A stretch of DNA of 64,000 nucleotides. Source: Novilysobacter selenitireducens. Its GTDB lineage: Bacteria > Pseudomonadota > Gammaproteobacteria > Xanthomonadales > Xanthomonadaceae. The translations under genes and the position numbers were made by a program. Location of the stretch: positions 744,001 to 808,000 of the forward strand of contig NZ_JAINZW010000001.1 in NCBI RefSeq assembly GCF_020026895.1, in the 5' to 3' direction. Numbering within the stretch: the stretch's first letter is position 1; every line of letters begins with the position of its first letter. The notes under the pieces were generated by a model, which ran no database searches, was not told where the DNA came from, and saw only the letters and a program-made list of their open reading frames with translations. Positions 7,809-16,583 of the stretch are shown here, in pieces.

Positions 7809-8519
7809 ATGCAAGGTTCGCGGGACGGGGGCTTGGTCCTCATCGTAGAGGACAACCGCAATATCTCGGAGATGGTGGGTGAGTACCTCGAAAGCCGCGG
7901 CTTCGAGGTGGACTACGCCGCCGACGGCCTGGATGGCTACCGCTTGGCGGCGGAAAACAGCTACGACGTGATCGTGCTCGACCTGATGCTGCCGCGACTG
8001 GACGGCATCGAGGTGTGCAAGCGCCTGCGCGAGGAAGCGCGCAAGTCGACGCCGGTGCTGATGCTGACGGCGCGCGACACGCTGGACGAGAAGCTGACCG
8101 GCCTGTCGGTCGGTGCCGACGACTACCTGGTCAAGCCGTTCGCGATCCAGGAGCTGGAGGCACGCCTGCGTGCGCTGATCCGTCGCGAGCGTCGACAGGT
8201 GGGTGGCGAAGTGCTCAAGGTCGCCGATTTGGTGCTCGACCCGGCTAGCCTGCGGGTGACCCGCGGTGGCAGCGAGCTGCAGCTTTCGCCGATCGGCCTG
8301 CGCCTGTTGACCATCCTGATGCGCGAATCGCCGCGCGTGGTCAGCCGCCAGGAGATCGAGCGCGAGATCTGGGGCAATGGCCTGCCCGATTCGGACACCC
8401 TGCGCAGCCATCTGTACAACCTGCGCAAGACCATCGACAAGCCGTTCGAGAAGCAGTTGCTGCATACGGTGCAGAGCGCGGGTTACCGCGTTGCCGACAT
8501 CTCGCAGCCGCCGGACTGA
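7809..8519 (+). CDS. OmpR/PhoB-family response regulator
   Basis: A 236-residue two-component regulator. The receiver domain (residues 8-122) has the acidic pair VEDN, phospho-Asp58 in VLDLMLPRLDG, the Thr in LMLTARD and the Lys in LVKPF. The C-terminal winged helix (about 140-230) ends in LRSHLYNLRKTIDKPF and the HTVQSAGYRV wing. It sits 15 bases before the histidine kinase gene and upstream of a MacA/MacB efflux set, which is a plausible target. It resembles RaxR/PhoP-type regulators of xanthomonads, but the exact orthologue cannot be decided here. Confidence 0.92.
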   Translation: MQGSRDGGLVLIVEDNRNISEMVGEYLESRGFEVDYAADGLDGYRLAAENSYDVIVLDLMLPRLDGIEVCKRLREEARKSTPVLMLTARDTLDEKLTGLSVGADDYLVKPFAIQELEARLRALIRRERRQVGGEVLKVADLVLDPASLRVTRGGSELQLSPIGLRLLTILMRESPRVVSRQEIEREIWGNGLPDSDTLRSHLYNLRKTIDKPFEKQLLHTVQSAGYRVADISQPPD

Positions 8520-8534
8520 TGTAGCGGTCCGTCC

Positions 8535-9824
8535 ATGCCAAACGGGCTTCCCCGTAAGATCAAGCTTGCGTTCATCACGCAGGCGGCGATCGGCAGCATC
8601 CTGATCTCGCTGGGTATCCTCCTGGCGGGATTGGTCGTGCGCGAATCGGTACTGACCGAGCGCATGCAGGGGGAGGTCGACCAGTACTGGGAGAACGTGC
8701 AGGTCGACCCGGACTACCCGCTGCCACGCACCTCGTCGATGGTCGGCTACGTCGACCTGCCGGATGCTCCGAGTGCGGAGCTCCCGTCGGGGCTGCGCGA
8801 CCTGCCGCCCGGGCTCCATCCGCTGCCGGAGCAGGCGCAGATGGCCTATGTCGACGAGCGAGCCGAGGGGCGTTTCTACATTCTCTTCGCCTCCGCCCTG
8901 GTGGACCGGGCCATCCTCTATACGGGGCTGGCCTCGCTCCTGATCTCGCTGCTGGCGACCTACCTGATCTCCTGGCACACGTACCGCATCTCCAAGCGGC
9001 TGGTGGTGCCGGTGAGCTGGCTGGCGGGCGTCGTGCGCGACTGGGATCCGCGAGCACCCGACGCGCAGATGGTGGCGCCCAGTAATTTGCCCGGCGATGC
9101 CGGCATGGAAGTCAGGCGCCTGTCGAGGTCCTTGGCGGAGCTTGCCGAGCGCGTCGGCGAGTTCGTCGCCCGCGAACGCGATTTCACCCGGGACGCGAGC
9201 CACGAGTTGCGCACGCCGCTGACGGTCATCCGGGTAGCCACGGACCTGCTGCTGTCCGACCCCGAAATGTCGGCCCGGTCGCATCGCTCGCTGCTGCGCG
9301 TCCAGCGCGCCGGCCGCGACATGGAGGCGGTGATCGACGCTTTCCTGATCCTGGCGCGCGAGGCGGATGTCGCCCTGCAGAGCGAGGCCGTCGATGTCGC
9401 CGAAATCGTGCACGACGAGGTCGATCGAGTCCGGCCGATGCTGGTCGGCAAGCCGGTCGAAGTGGAAGTGATCGACGAGGGCGCACCGCGCCTGGTCGCG
9501 CCCCCCAAGGTGCTCAACGTGATGGTCGGGAACCTGGTGAGCAACGCGGCCCGGTTCACCGACCGGGGCCGCATCGAAGTCCGGATGGCGCCCGACCGGA
9601 TCGAGATCCGCGACACCGGCATCGGCATGGGCGAGGACGCCCTGCGCAACGCCTTCAAGCCCTTCTACCGCCATGACTTCTCGCGCGAGGAAGGCAAGGG
9701 CATGGGGCTGTCGATCGTGCATCGCCTCGGCGAGCGGTTCGGCTGGCCGGTGACGCTGGACAGCCGCGTGGACAGCGGCACCGTGGCCACGATCCGCTTC
9801 GTGCAGCCGCAAGGCGACAACTGA
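8535..9824 (+). CDS. Membrane-bound sensor histidine kinase
   Basis: A 429-residue kinase pairing with the preceding regulator. TM1 is at about residues 12-34, a periplasmic sensor segment of about 85 residues follows, and TM2 is at about 120-145. The H box is DASHELRTPLT with His223. The ATP-binding domain has the N box (NLVSNAARF, from Asn333), the G1 box DTGIGMG, the F-box FKPFYRHD and the G2 box GKGMGLSIV. The periplasmic part shows no recognisable ligand domain. The signal is unknown; efflux or envelope stress is inferred from the downstream genes. Confidence 0.92.
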   Translation: MPNGLPRKIKLAFITQAAIGSILISLGILLAGLVVRESVLTERMQGEVDQYWENVQVDPDYPLPRTSSMVGYVDLPDAPSAELPSGLRDLPPGLHPLPEQAQMAYVDERAEGRFYILFASALVDRAILYTGLASLLISLLATYLISWHTYRISKRLVVPVSWLAGVVRDWDPRAPDAQMVAPSNLPGDAGMEVRRLSRSLAELAERVGEFVARERDFTRDASHELRTPLTVIRVATDLLLSDPEMSARSHRSLLRVQRAGRDMEAVIDAFLILAREADVALQSEAVDVAEIVHDEVDRVRPMLVGKPVEVEVIDEGAPRLVAPPKVLNVMVGNLVSNAARFTDRGRIEVRMAPDRIEIRDTGIGMGEDALRNAFKPFYRHDFSREEGKGMGLSIVHRLGERFGWPVTLDSRVDSGTVATIRFVQPQGDN

Positions 9825-9911
9825 ACCGGGCGATTCCGGTCCCTGCCGTCCACGTCAACCTGCGGGTGACCTGCGCGTTCACCGTGCGTCCCCCGTCGAC
9901 CAGGTCCGCCC

Positions 9912-11441
9912 ATGCCACGTCCCTCCGCCCGTCCGCCCGTGTCCCGCGGCCGGCTTCCCCGCCGTGCCATCTGGCTCGGCCTCGCGGTCATCGCCGTCGT
10001 CGCGGGCGGCGCGTACTTCATGCGGGAGCAACCTGCCGAAGCCGCCGGCAGTGGCTACCGCACCGAAACCGTAGAGCGCGGCGACGTGCGGGTGTCGATC
10101 TCGGCCACCGGCACGCTGGCGGCGATTTCCACGGTCGACATCGGCAGCCAAGTGTCCGGCCAGGTGACCGAAGTGCTGGCCGACTTCAACGACCGCGTCG
10201 CGCGCGACCAGGTCATCGCGCGGATTGATCCCAGCACGTTCGATGCGCAGATCGCCCAAGGCGACGCCGGTGTCCGCAGTGCCCGCGCGAGCCTGGCCAC
10301 GGCGCAGGCGACGCTGCGGAACGCGCAGGCCGACTACACCCGCAAGGCGGCGCTGGCCGACGACCAGCTGGTGGCGCGTGCCGACGCCGACCTCGCACGC
10401 GCGGCGTTGGACCAGGCCCGCGCGCAGGTGGGCGCGGCGCAGGCGGAGATTACGCGCCAGCTGGCCTCCACGCAGACCTCGCGGCTCAACCTCCAGCGCA
10501 CCGTGATCCGTTCGCCCGTGGACGGCGTGGTGCTTACGCGGACGGTCGAGCCGGGCATGACCGTCGCGGCGAGTCTTCAGTCGCCGGTGCTGTTCCAGAT
10601 CGCCGAAGACCTGTCGAAGATGGAAATCGTGCTGGCCATCGACGAGGCCGACATCGGCCAGGTGCGGGTGGGGCAGGGCGTGGGCTTCAGCGTCGATGCC
10701 TTTCCCGACCGGCAGTTCCGTGGCGAGGTGCAGCAGGTGCGGCTGGCCGCGACCAACACCAACAACGTCATTACCTACCCGGTGGTCGTGGCCGTCGACA
10801 ACCGCGACGAGGTGCTGCTGCCGGGCATGACCGCCAACGCGGAGATCGAGGTGAGCAGGCGCGACGACGTACTGCGGGTCAGCAACGCCGCACTGCGCTG
10901 GAAGCCGGCCGAAGAGGCCGACGCGCCGGCCGCGGTGGCCGGGGCGATGCGCAGCCGCGGCGACATGTCGGGCGACCTGTCGAAGATCGCCGAGGGCCTT
11001 TCCCTGACCCCGGAGCAGCACGCCACGTTTGACCGCGAGCTCGCGGCGATGCGCGAGCGCCAAGCGGCGCAGGCGGCGGCACGCGCCGGGGCGTCGGGCT
11101 CGAGCGCCACGTCCAACCTGTTCGGCGGCGGACGCGGGGGCAACCGCAGTGCAGGTGGCGGGGCCGGCGGGTCCGCGGCGATGCGCCAGCGAATGCTGGA
11201 GCGTATCCAGGCGCAGTTCTCGGGCTTCGCCGCCAGCCTGTCGGACGCACAGCGCGAGCGCTGGCAGGCCGGACTCGTCGCCCTGGCCGGTGCCCGTCGC
11301 GCACCGCTGTACCGGCTGGTGGACGGACAGCCGCAACGGGTCATGGTCCGCGTCGGCGCCAGTGACGGCGCCAGCACCGAAGTGAGCGGCGTCGAGGACA
11401 GCGACCGCGTGATCGTCGGCGTCGAGCGCGACGCCGGATGA
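9912..11441 (+). CDS. MacA-like periplasmic adaptor with an LTPEQ-type insert
   Basis: A membrane-fusion protein of 509 residues, about 130 longer than a typical MacA. It has an N-terminal anchor (residues 18-38), lipoyl/barrel-sandwich halves (DIGSQVSGQV, VIRSPVDGVVL), a coiled-coil hairpin (about 115-185), a beta-barrel (AIDEADIGQVRVGQ) and the membrane-proximal domain ending RLVDGQPQRVMVRVG. Between residues about 330 and 455 the membrane-proximal domain is interrupted by an insert. This insert has LTPEQ at 365-369, a Gly-rich stretch (399-418) and LSDAQ at 443-447, recalling LTXXQ (Spy/CpxP) helices. It overlaps the ABC ATPase gene by four bases. A role in macrolide, peptide or glycolipid export is inference. 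Confidence 0.88.
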   Translation: MPRPSARPPVSRGRLPRRAIWLGLAVIAVVAGGAYFMREQPAEAAGSGYRTETVERGDVRVSISATGTLAAISTVDIGSQVSGQVTEVLADFNDRVARDQVIARIDPSTFDAQIAQGDAGVRSARASLATAQATLRNAQADYTRKAALADDQLVARADADLARAALDQARAQVGAAQAEITRQLASTQTSRLNLQRTVIRSPVDGVVLTRTVEPGMTVAASLQSPVLFQIAEDLSKMEIVLAIDEADIGQVRVGQGVGFSVDAFPDRQFRGEVQQVRLAATNTNNVITYPVVVAVDNRDEVLLPGMTANAEIEVSRRDDVLRVSNAALRWKPAEEADAPAAVAGAMRSRGDMSGDLSKIAEGLSLTPEQHATFDRELAAMRERQAAQAAARAGASGSSATSNLFGGGRGGNRSAGGGAGGSAAMRQRMLERIQAQFSGFAASLSDAQRERWQAGLVALAGARRAPLYRLVDGQPQRVMVRVGASDGASTEVSGVEDSDRVIVGVERDAG

Positions 11442-12151
11442 GCGCAGCGACCGGTGCCGCCGACCACCGCGCCGTGATCCACGCGCAGGGGCTGGGCAAG
11501 GTCTACTCGCCCGGCACCCAGGCGGAAGTGGTGGCGCTGGATGGCGTCGACCTGGACATCCGGGCCGGTGAGTTCGTCGCGATCATGGGGCCGTCCGGGT
11601 CGGGCAAGTCGACGCTGATGAACCTCATCGGCTGCCTCGACACACCGTCCTCCGGGCGCTACCTCTGCGATGGCGAGGACGTCGCCACGCTGGATTCCGA
11701 AGCGCGAGCCCGTCTGCGCCGCGACAAGATCGGCTTCGTCTTCCAGGGCTTCCACCTGCTGCCGCGCATGAGCGCGCTGGAAAACGTCGCGCTGCCGATG
11801 GGATACGCGGGCGTGTCGCCGGACGAGCGCCTGTCGCGGGCGCAGGCCGCGCTGGAGTCGGTCGGCCTGGGCGAACGCGCCGGCCATCGGCCCAACGAGC
11901 TGTCCGGTGGCCAGCAACAGCGTGTCGCCATTGCGCGGGCGTTGATCAACGCACCGCCCATCCTGCTGGCGGACGAACCCACCGGTGCGCTCGACAGCCG
12001 CACCGGCGAGGAAATCCTGGCGCTGTTCAAGCAACTCCAGCAGCGCGGCCATACCGTCGTCCTGATCACGCATGACGCCGACGTGGCTGCCCACTGCGAC
12101 CGTGTGTTCGTGATGCGCGACGGGCGCATGCACGAGGAGGGCGCCGCATGA
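11438..12151 (+). CDS. MacB/LolD-type ABC transporter ATP-binding protein
   Basis: A 237-residue ABC ATPase with Walker A GPSGSGKST, the Q-loop in FVFQGFHLLPRMSALENV, signature LSGGQQQRVAIARAL, Walker B ILLADEPTGALD and the switch His in LITHD. It resembles the nucleotide-binding half of MacB and LolD. It overlaps both neighbours by four bases (ATGA), so adaptor, ATPase and permease are translated as one operon. In E. coli MacB the ATPase and permease are fused; here they are separate proteins, a common variant. Confidence 0.94.
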   Translation: MSAATGAADHRAVIHAQGLGKVYSPGTQAEVVALDGVDLDIRAGEFVAIMGPSGSGKSTLMNLIGCLDTPSSGRYLCDGEDVATLDSEARARLRRDKIGFVFQGFHLLPRMSALENVALPMGYAGVSPDERLSRAQAALESVGLGERAGHRPNELSGGQQQRVAIARALINAPPILLADEPTGALDSRTGEEILALFKQLQQRGHTVVLITHDADVAAHCDRVFVMRDGRMHEEGAA

Positions 12152-13383
12152 ACGCATGGGAGGTGTTGCGCACCGCCGTGTTCGCCCTGCGTGGCAACTG
12201 GCTGCGCAGCGCGCTGACGTCGCTGGGCGTGATCATCGGAATCGCCGCGGTGATCGTGATGGTCTCGGTGGGGCAGGGCACGCAGGCGGAGATCGACAAG
12301 CTGGTCTCGGGCCTGGGCTCCAACCGGCTGGACGTCGGCCCGGGGTCGCGGCGTGGCCCGGGCGGCGCGCGCATGAGCGCCAGCAGCTACTACACGCTGG
12401 ACGAGGACGACGCCGAGGCGATCCGCAACGAGATCCCCGAGGTGCAATACGTCGCCGGCTCCCTGCGCGGCAGCGCACAGGTCGTGTTCGCGGAGAACAA
12501 CTGGGCGACGAGCTGGGAAGGCGTGCAGCCGGACTTCTTCGCCCTGGAAGGCTGGGAGATCGCCGAGGGCGCCGTGTTCGACGCACGCGACTACGGCGGT
12601 GCCAGCAAGCCGGTCATCCTCGGCGACAGCGTGCGCCGTGAACTGTTCGGCGATGGGCCGGCGGTCGGGCAGTCCGTCCGCATCGGGCGGGTGCCATTCA
12701 CCGTGGTCGGCACCCTGGCCGCGAAAGGCCAGGGCGGCTGGGGCCAGGACCAGGACGACGTCGTGCTGGTGCCGCTGGAAACCGGCCGGCGCCGCCTGCA
12801 GGGCAGTACTGGCCTGCCGCCGGGCGCGGTCCAGCAGATCGCGGTCGGCGTGGCCGTGGCCGACGACCTGGCGTACGTGCAGGGGCAGATCGAGGCGCTG
12901 CTGCGCCAGCGCCACCGCATCCAGCCCGGTGACGAGGACGACTTCCGCGTGCGCAACATCGCCGAGATCGTCGCCACGCGGACGCAGACCACCCGGCTGA
13001 TGTCGCTTTTGCTGGGCGCGGTTGCCTCGATCTCGTTGATCGTCGGCGGCATCGGCATCATGAACATCATGCTGGTGTCGGTGACCGAGCGGATCCGCGA
13101 GATCGGTCTGCGCATGGCCGTGGGTGCCGGGCCGACCGACATCCGGCGCCAGTTTCTCGCCGAGGCCATGCTGATCTCGCTGGTCGGCGGCATCGTCGGC
13201 ATCGCGATCGGCATCGTCGGCGCGCTGCTGGTGGGCCGTCTTGGCACGCTGCCGGTGGCGCTCAACGGGCAGGTGATCGGAATGGCGGCCGGCTTCTCGA
13301 TCGCCACGGGGTTGTTCTTCGGCTACTACCCTGCGCGCAAGGCCTCGCAGCTGGACCCGATCGAGGCGCTGCGGCAGCAGTGA
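12148..13383 (+). CDS. MacB-type ABC transporter permease
   Basis: A 411-residue permease with one N-terminal transmembrane helix (about 20-42), a large MacB periplasmic core domain (about 45-265) and an FtsX-type C-terminal domain with three helices (about 285-310, 335-365, 375-395). The conserved GGIGIMNIMLVSVTERIREI motif and the ending YPARKASQLDPIEALR are typical of MacB permeases. It works with the upstream ATPase and adaptor and presumably a TolC-like channel encoded elsewhere. Such transporters drive export from the periplasm by mechanotransmission. Confidence 0.94.
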   Translation: MNAWEVLRTAVFALRGNWLRSALTSLGVIIGIAAVIVMVSVGQGTQAEIDKLVSGLGSNRLDVGPGSRRGPGGARMSASSYYTLDEDDAEAIRNEIPEVQYVAGSLRGSAQVVFAENNWATSWEGVQPDFFALEGWEIAEGAVFDARDYGGASKPVILGDSVRRELFGDGPAVGQSVRIGRVPFTVVGTLAAKGQGGWGQDQDDVVLVPLETGRRRLQGSTGLPPGAVQQIAVGVAVADDLAYVQGQIEALLRQRHRIQPGDEDDFRVRNIAEIVATRTQTTRLMSLLLGAVASISLIVGGIGIMNIMLVSVTERIREIGLRMAVGAGPTDIRRQFLAEAMLISLVGGIVGIAIGIVGALLVGRLGTLPVALNGQVIGMAAGFSIATGLFFGYYPARKASQLDPIEALRQQ

Positions 13384-13424
13384 CGCGGCGCTATCCTCGC
13401 CGGGTCTTCGTTCCGGGATCCGCC

Positions 13425-14441
13425 ATGCGTCTCCTCACCCTGCTGATCGCACTTGCCGCCATGAACGCCCACGCCCAGGCACCCGCCGCCGACCCGACGC
13501 CCCCGCCTTCGCCGCGCACCGCGCTGGTGATCCACGGCGGCGCCGGCTTCGTGCCGAAGGACGCCCTGAGCGAGGCCGACGTGCACGACGTGCACGCCAC
13601 GCTCAACCGTGCGTTGGATGCCGGGCACGCGGTCCTTTCGGCCGGCGGCACTGCGCTCGACGCCGTTGAGGCGGCCGTGCTGGTGCTGGAGGAGTCGCCG
13701 CGCTTCAACGCCGGCAAGGGCGCAGTGTTTAATGCCGAGGGCGGGCACGACCTGGACGCGGCGGTGATGGAGGGTCACACCCGGCGTGCCGGTGCGGTGG
13801 CCGGTTTGACCACCATTCGCAACCCCATCCGGTTGGCGCGGGCGGTGATGGAGCACAGCCCGCACGTCTTCCTGGCCGGCGACGGGGCGGAGGCCTTCGC
13901 CGACACCCGGACCGACATCGCCCGCGTGCCCAACGACTGGTTCGATACCGAATCCCGCCGCCGCGCGCTCGAGAATGCGCAGCGCAAGGCCGCGGTCGGC
14001 GAGGCGCCGGATGCGTACTTCGGCACCGTCGGCGCGGTGGCGCTGGACGTGCACGGCCACATCGCCGCCGCGACCAGCACCGGCGGCATGACCAACAAGA
14101 AGTGGGGCCGGGTCGGCGACGTGCCGGTGATCGGTGCGGGCACCTGGGCGGACGCGCGCTGCGGGGTGTCGGGCACGGGTTGGGGCGAGTTCTACATCCG
14201 CAACGCCGTGGCGCACGACATCTGCGCCCGCGTGGCCTATCGCGGCGACAGCCTGGCCGAGGCGGCCGAGGAGGTCGTCAACCGGATCGTGCCGGCTGCC
14301 GGCGGTGATGGCGGTGCCATCGCACTGGACGCCGAAGGCAACATTGCGATGCCATTCAACAGCGGCAGCATGTTCCGCGGCTGGATCCACCCCGACGGCC
14401 GCCGTGGCACCGCCATCCACGAGGACGCAGCGGAGCGCTGA
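13425..14441 (+). CDS. Secreted isoaspartyl peptidase/L-asparaginase (Ntn hydrolase)
   Basis: A 338-residue plant-type asparaginase (IaaA family), made as a precursor that cleaves itself before Thr201 in GTVGAVALD to expose the nucleophile. An N-terminal signal peptide (about residues 1-20, cleavage near AHAQ) indicates export. Further family motifs are HGGAG, NAGKGAVFN and STGGMTNKKWGRVGD. The enzyme removes isoaspartyl residues from dipeptides and can hydrolyse asparagine. The ATG at 13425 is chosen because it begins the signal peptide; the longer frame would start inside the preceding stop region. Confidence 0.92.
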   Translation: MRLLTLLIALAAMNAHAQAPAADPTPPPSPRTALVIHGGAGFVPKDALSEADVHDVHATLNRALDAGHAVLSAGGTALDAVEAAVLVLEESPRFNAGKGAVFNAEGGHDLDAAVMEGHTRRAGAVAGLTTIRNPIRLARAVMEHSPHVFLAGDGAEAFADTRTDIARVPNDWFDTESRRRALENAQRKAAVGEAPDAYFGTVGAVALDVHGHIAAATSTGGMTNKKWGRVGDVPVIGAGTWADARCGVSGTGWGEFYIRNAVAHDICARVAYRGDSLAEAAEEVVNRIVPAAGGDGGAIALDAEGNIAMPFNSGSMFRGWIHPDGRRGTAIHEDAAER

Positions 14442-14686
14442 TCCCACGGATCCAAGGCCTTGGGCGAGCAGGGCCCACGGCCCACCTGAACGGTGCGGCC
14501 GGTGTCGGGGGCGCGGCTTGTGGCAAAATCGCGCCCTTGCGGCCGGCCCGGGCCGCCGCGCCGGCGCACGCCGGGGCCAACCCCTCCAAGCTGTCGCCAT
14601 CCACTCCATGCCGAAAACGCACGCGTTCCGAAGCGCCCTGCGCTCGCCAGCCCCTGTCGGCGCCCTGACCGTGGAGCGTTGCTGAC
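14442..14686. other. Intergenic region before dgkA
   Basis: A GC-rich gap of 245 bases. It contains a strongly self-complementary stretch around GCGGCCGGCCCGGGCCGC (14540-14557) and a CAAAAT hexamer at 14523-14528 that could be a -10 for a transcript entering dgkA, but no matching -35 is seen. No convincing small gene or RNA was recognised. Confidence 0.3.
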
Positions 14687-15073
14687 ATGGCCGACGAACT
14701 CGGCCACCTGCCGCGCCGACCGGACCGCATCCTCAAGGCCGCCAAATGGTCGATGCAGGGCCTCTGGGCGGCGTGGCTGCACGAGTCGTCGTTCCGCCTG
14801 GAGGTCTACCTGTTCGCGGTGCTGGCCCCCCTGGCCTGGTGGCTCGGCGACACACCGGTGGAACGCGTCCTGCTGATCGGCTCGATGCTGCTGGTGATGA
14901 GCGTGGAGCTGTTGAACTCGTCCATCGAGGCGGTGATCGAGCGCTACGGCGCCGAGTTCCATGAACTGGCCGGCCGCGCCAAGGACATGGGGTCGGCTGC
15001 CGTGTTCGTGCTGATGCTCAACGTGGCGCTGACCTGGGGCGTGATCCTGGTCCCGCGCCTGCTCCAGCCCTGA
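14687..15073 (+). CDS. dgkA: Diacylglycerol kinase DgkA
   Basis: A 128-residue trimeric membrane kinase that phosphorylates diacylglycerol to phosphatidic acid, recycling lipid from membrane-derived oligosaccharide or LPS modification. The amphipathic N-terminal helix holds AAKWSMQGLWAAW and RLEVYLF, the active-site Glu lies in VELLNSSIEAVIE, and AKDMGSAAVF precedes TM3. Three helices are predicted at about 36-54, 62-80 and 98-118. Length fits the family (about 120). Confidence 0.94.
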   Translation: MADELGHLPRRPDRILKAAKWSMQGLWAAWLHESSFRLEVYLFAVLAPLAWWLGDTPVERVLLIGSMLLVMSVELLNSSIEAVIERYGAEFHELAGRAKDMGSAAVFVLMLNVALTWGVILVPRLLQP

Positions 15074-15115
15074 TGGCCGCTTCACCTACCCGTTTTCGCC
15101 CAAGGAATTCCTTCC

Positions 15116-15850
15116 GTGCTTGAAATGCTTTCCGATCCGCAGGTCTGGTTGACCCTCATCACCCTCAGCTCCATCGAGATCGTGCTGGGCATCGACAACC
15201 TGGTCTTCATCTCCATCGCGGTCAGCAAGCTGCCGGTGCACCAGCGCGAAGTCGCGCGCAAGTTCGGCATCGCGGTGGCCTGCATCACCCGTATCGCGCT
15301 GCTGCTCACGCTGGCGTGGCTGGCCGGCCTGACGACCGACCTGTTCACGGTGCTGGGGCAGGGCATCTCGGTGCGCGACCTGGTGCTGATCCTGGGTGGC
15401 GCCTTCCTGGTGGTGAAGGGCGTGATGGAAATCCGCGACTCGATCGTTGGCGAGCACGAGTCCGAGGATGTCCACACCAAGCCGCTGGCCTCGTTCTGGA
15501 TGGTCATCGCGCAGATCGCGGTGATCGACATCGTGTTCTCGCTGGACTCGGTCATCGCCGCCGTCGGCCTGGCCAACCAGACCTGGATCATGGTCGTGGC
15601 CATCCTGCTGGCGGTCGCGGTGATGCTCATGGCCGCCACGCCCCTGGGCAAGTTCATCGACCGCAACCCGACCATCAAGATGCTGGCGCTGGCCTTCATC
15701 GTGCTGATCGGCGTGTACCTGGTTGCCGACGGCCTGGAGGTGCACATCCCGCGCGGCTACATCTACGGCGCGATGGGCTTCTCGGCGCTGGTCGAGATCC
15801 TCAACCTGTGGGCGCGCCGCAACAGCCGCCGCCGGGTGCTGGAGACCTGA
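15116..15850 (+). CDS. TerC-family integral membrane protein
   Basis: A 244-residue protein with about seven transmembrane helices and TerC motifs: ILGIDN-type acidic signature (EIVLGIDNLVFISI) and a second acidic motif IDIVFSLDSVIAAVG. The family includes manganese exporters and metal-homeostasis proteins (Alx, MeeY/YceF, YkoY); metal export is the likely role, by homology. The start is GTG at 15116, with AAGGAA about nine bases upstream; an ATG three codons later is less well spaced. Confidence 0.9.
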   Translation: MLEMLSDPQVWLTLITLSSIEIVLGIDNLVFISIAVSKLPVHQREVARKFGIAVACITRIALLLTLAWLAGLTTDLFTVLGQGISVRDLVLILGGAFLVVKGVMEIRDSIVGEHESEDVHTKPLASFWMVIAQIAVIDIVFSLDSVIAAVGLANQTWIMVVAILLAVAVMLMAATPLGKFIDRNPTIKMLALAFIVLIGVYLVADGLEVHIPRGYIYGAMGFSALVEILNLWARRNSRRRVLET

Positions 15851-15855
15851 CGGCG

Positions 15856-15879
15856 ACGCGGCGCGTCGTCACGCCGCGT
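15856..15879 (+). terminator. Hairpin after terC
   Basis: ACGCGGCG, eight bases, CGCCGCGT: a perfect eight-base stem starting six bases after the terC stop. It lacks a U-run, so it may be a 3' stabilising hairpin or a factor-assisted terminator rather than an intrinsic one. Confidence 0.4.
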
Positions 15880-15940
15880 CCATTGCGCGCGGCCGGCGGG
15901 CGGTGGTGCAATGCGCCATCCCCCGCGTCGGAGCCGCCCC

Positions 15941-16576
15941 ATGTCCCTCACCGTCCTGCGTCGCGCCGTCCTGCGTCGCGCCGGCCTCCGCGCCAGTGTG
16001 CTGGCCCTCGCCGCGCTGCTGCTGTCGGGCTGCGGCTACAACACCATCCAGCAGAAGGACGAAGCCGTGAACGCGGCCTGGTCCCAGGTGCTCAACGTCT
16101 ACAAGCGGCGCGCCGACCTGGTGCCCAACCTGGTCGCCAGCGTGCGCGGCTACGCCAGCCATGAGCGCGAGGTGCTGACGGCGGTGACCGAGGCGCGCTC
16201 GCGCGTGGGCAGCATCAACGTCAATGCCGACGACCCGGCGTCGATCGAGCAGTTCCAGCAGGCGCAGGGCGAGCTGCAGAGCGCGATCGGCCGACTGCTG
16301 GTCGTCGCGGAGAACTACCCGCAGCTCAAGGCCAACCAGAACTTCCTGCAATTGCAGGCGCAGCTGGAAGGCACCGAGAACCGCATCACCGTGGAGCGCC
16401 AGCGCTACATCCAGGCGGTGCAGGACTACAACACCTACATCCGCTCGTTCCCGCAGAACCTGACGGCCAAGGTCTTCGGTTACGCGCCCAAGCCCAACTT
16501 CTCGGTGGAGAACGAGGCCGAGCTGGCGGAGCCGCCGACGGTCGACTTCGAATCGCCCGCGCCCGCGGCCGGCTGA
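15941..16576 (+). CDS. LemA-family lipoprotein
   Basis: A 211-residue protein with a lipoprotein signal ending in the lipobox LLLSGCG, then the LemA core: CGYNTIQQKDEAVNAAW, RRADLVPNLV, and YNTYIRSFPQN near the C-terminus. LemA proteins form helical bundles tied to the membrane; function is unsettled. The ATG at 15941 places the signal peptide properly; an upstream in-frame ATG at 15911 would add a basic extension. It forms a unit with two TPM-domain genes, a widely conserved arrangement. Confidence 0.9.
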   Translation: MSLTVLRRAVLRRAGLRASVLALAALLLSGCGYNTIQQKDEAVNAAWSQVLNVYKRRADLVPNLVASVRGYASHEREVLTAVTEARSRVGSINVNADDPASIEQFQQAQGELQSAIGRLLVVAENYPQLKANQNFLQLQAQLEGTENRITVERQRYIQAVQDYNTYIRSFPQNLTAKVFGYAPKPNFSVENEAELAEPPTVDFESPAPAAG

Positions 16577-16583
16577 GCACACC

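Noticed and set aside
7779-9812. Minus-strand open frame of 677 codons
   Set aside because: It is the shadow of the response regulator and histidine kinase genes; composition is His/Arg/Gln-rich without any domain.
10775-12157. Minus-strand open frame across the adaptor and ATPase genes
   Set aside because: Antisense to genes with complete motifs; no recognisable product.
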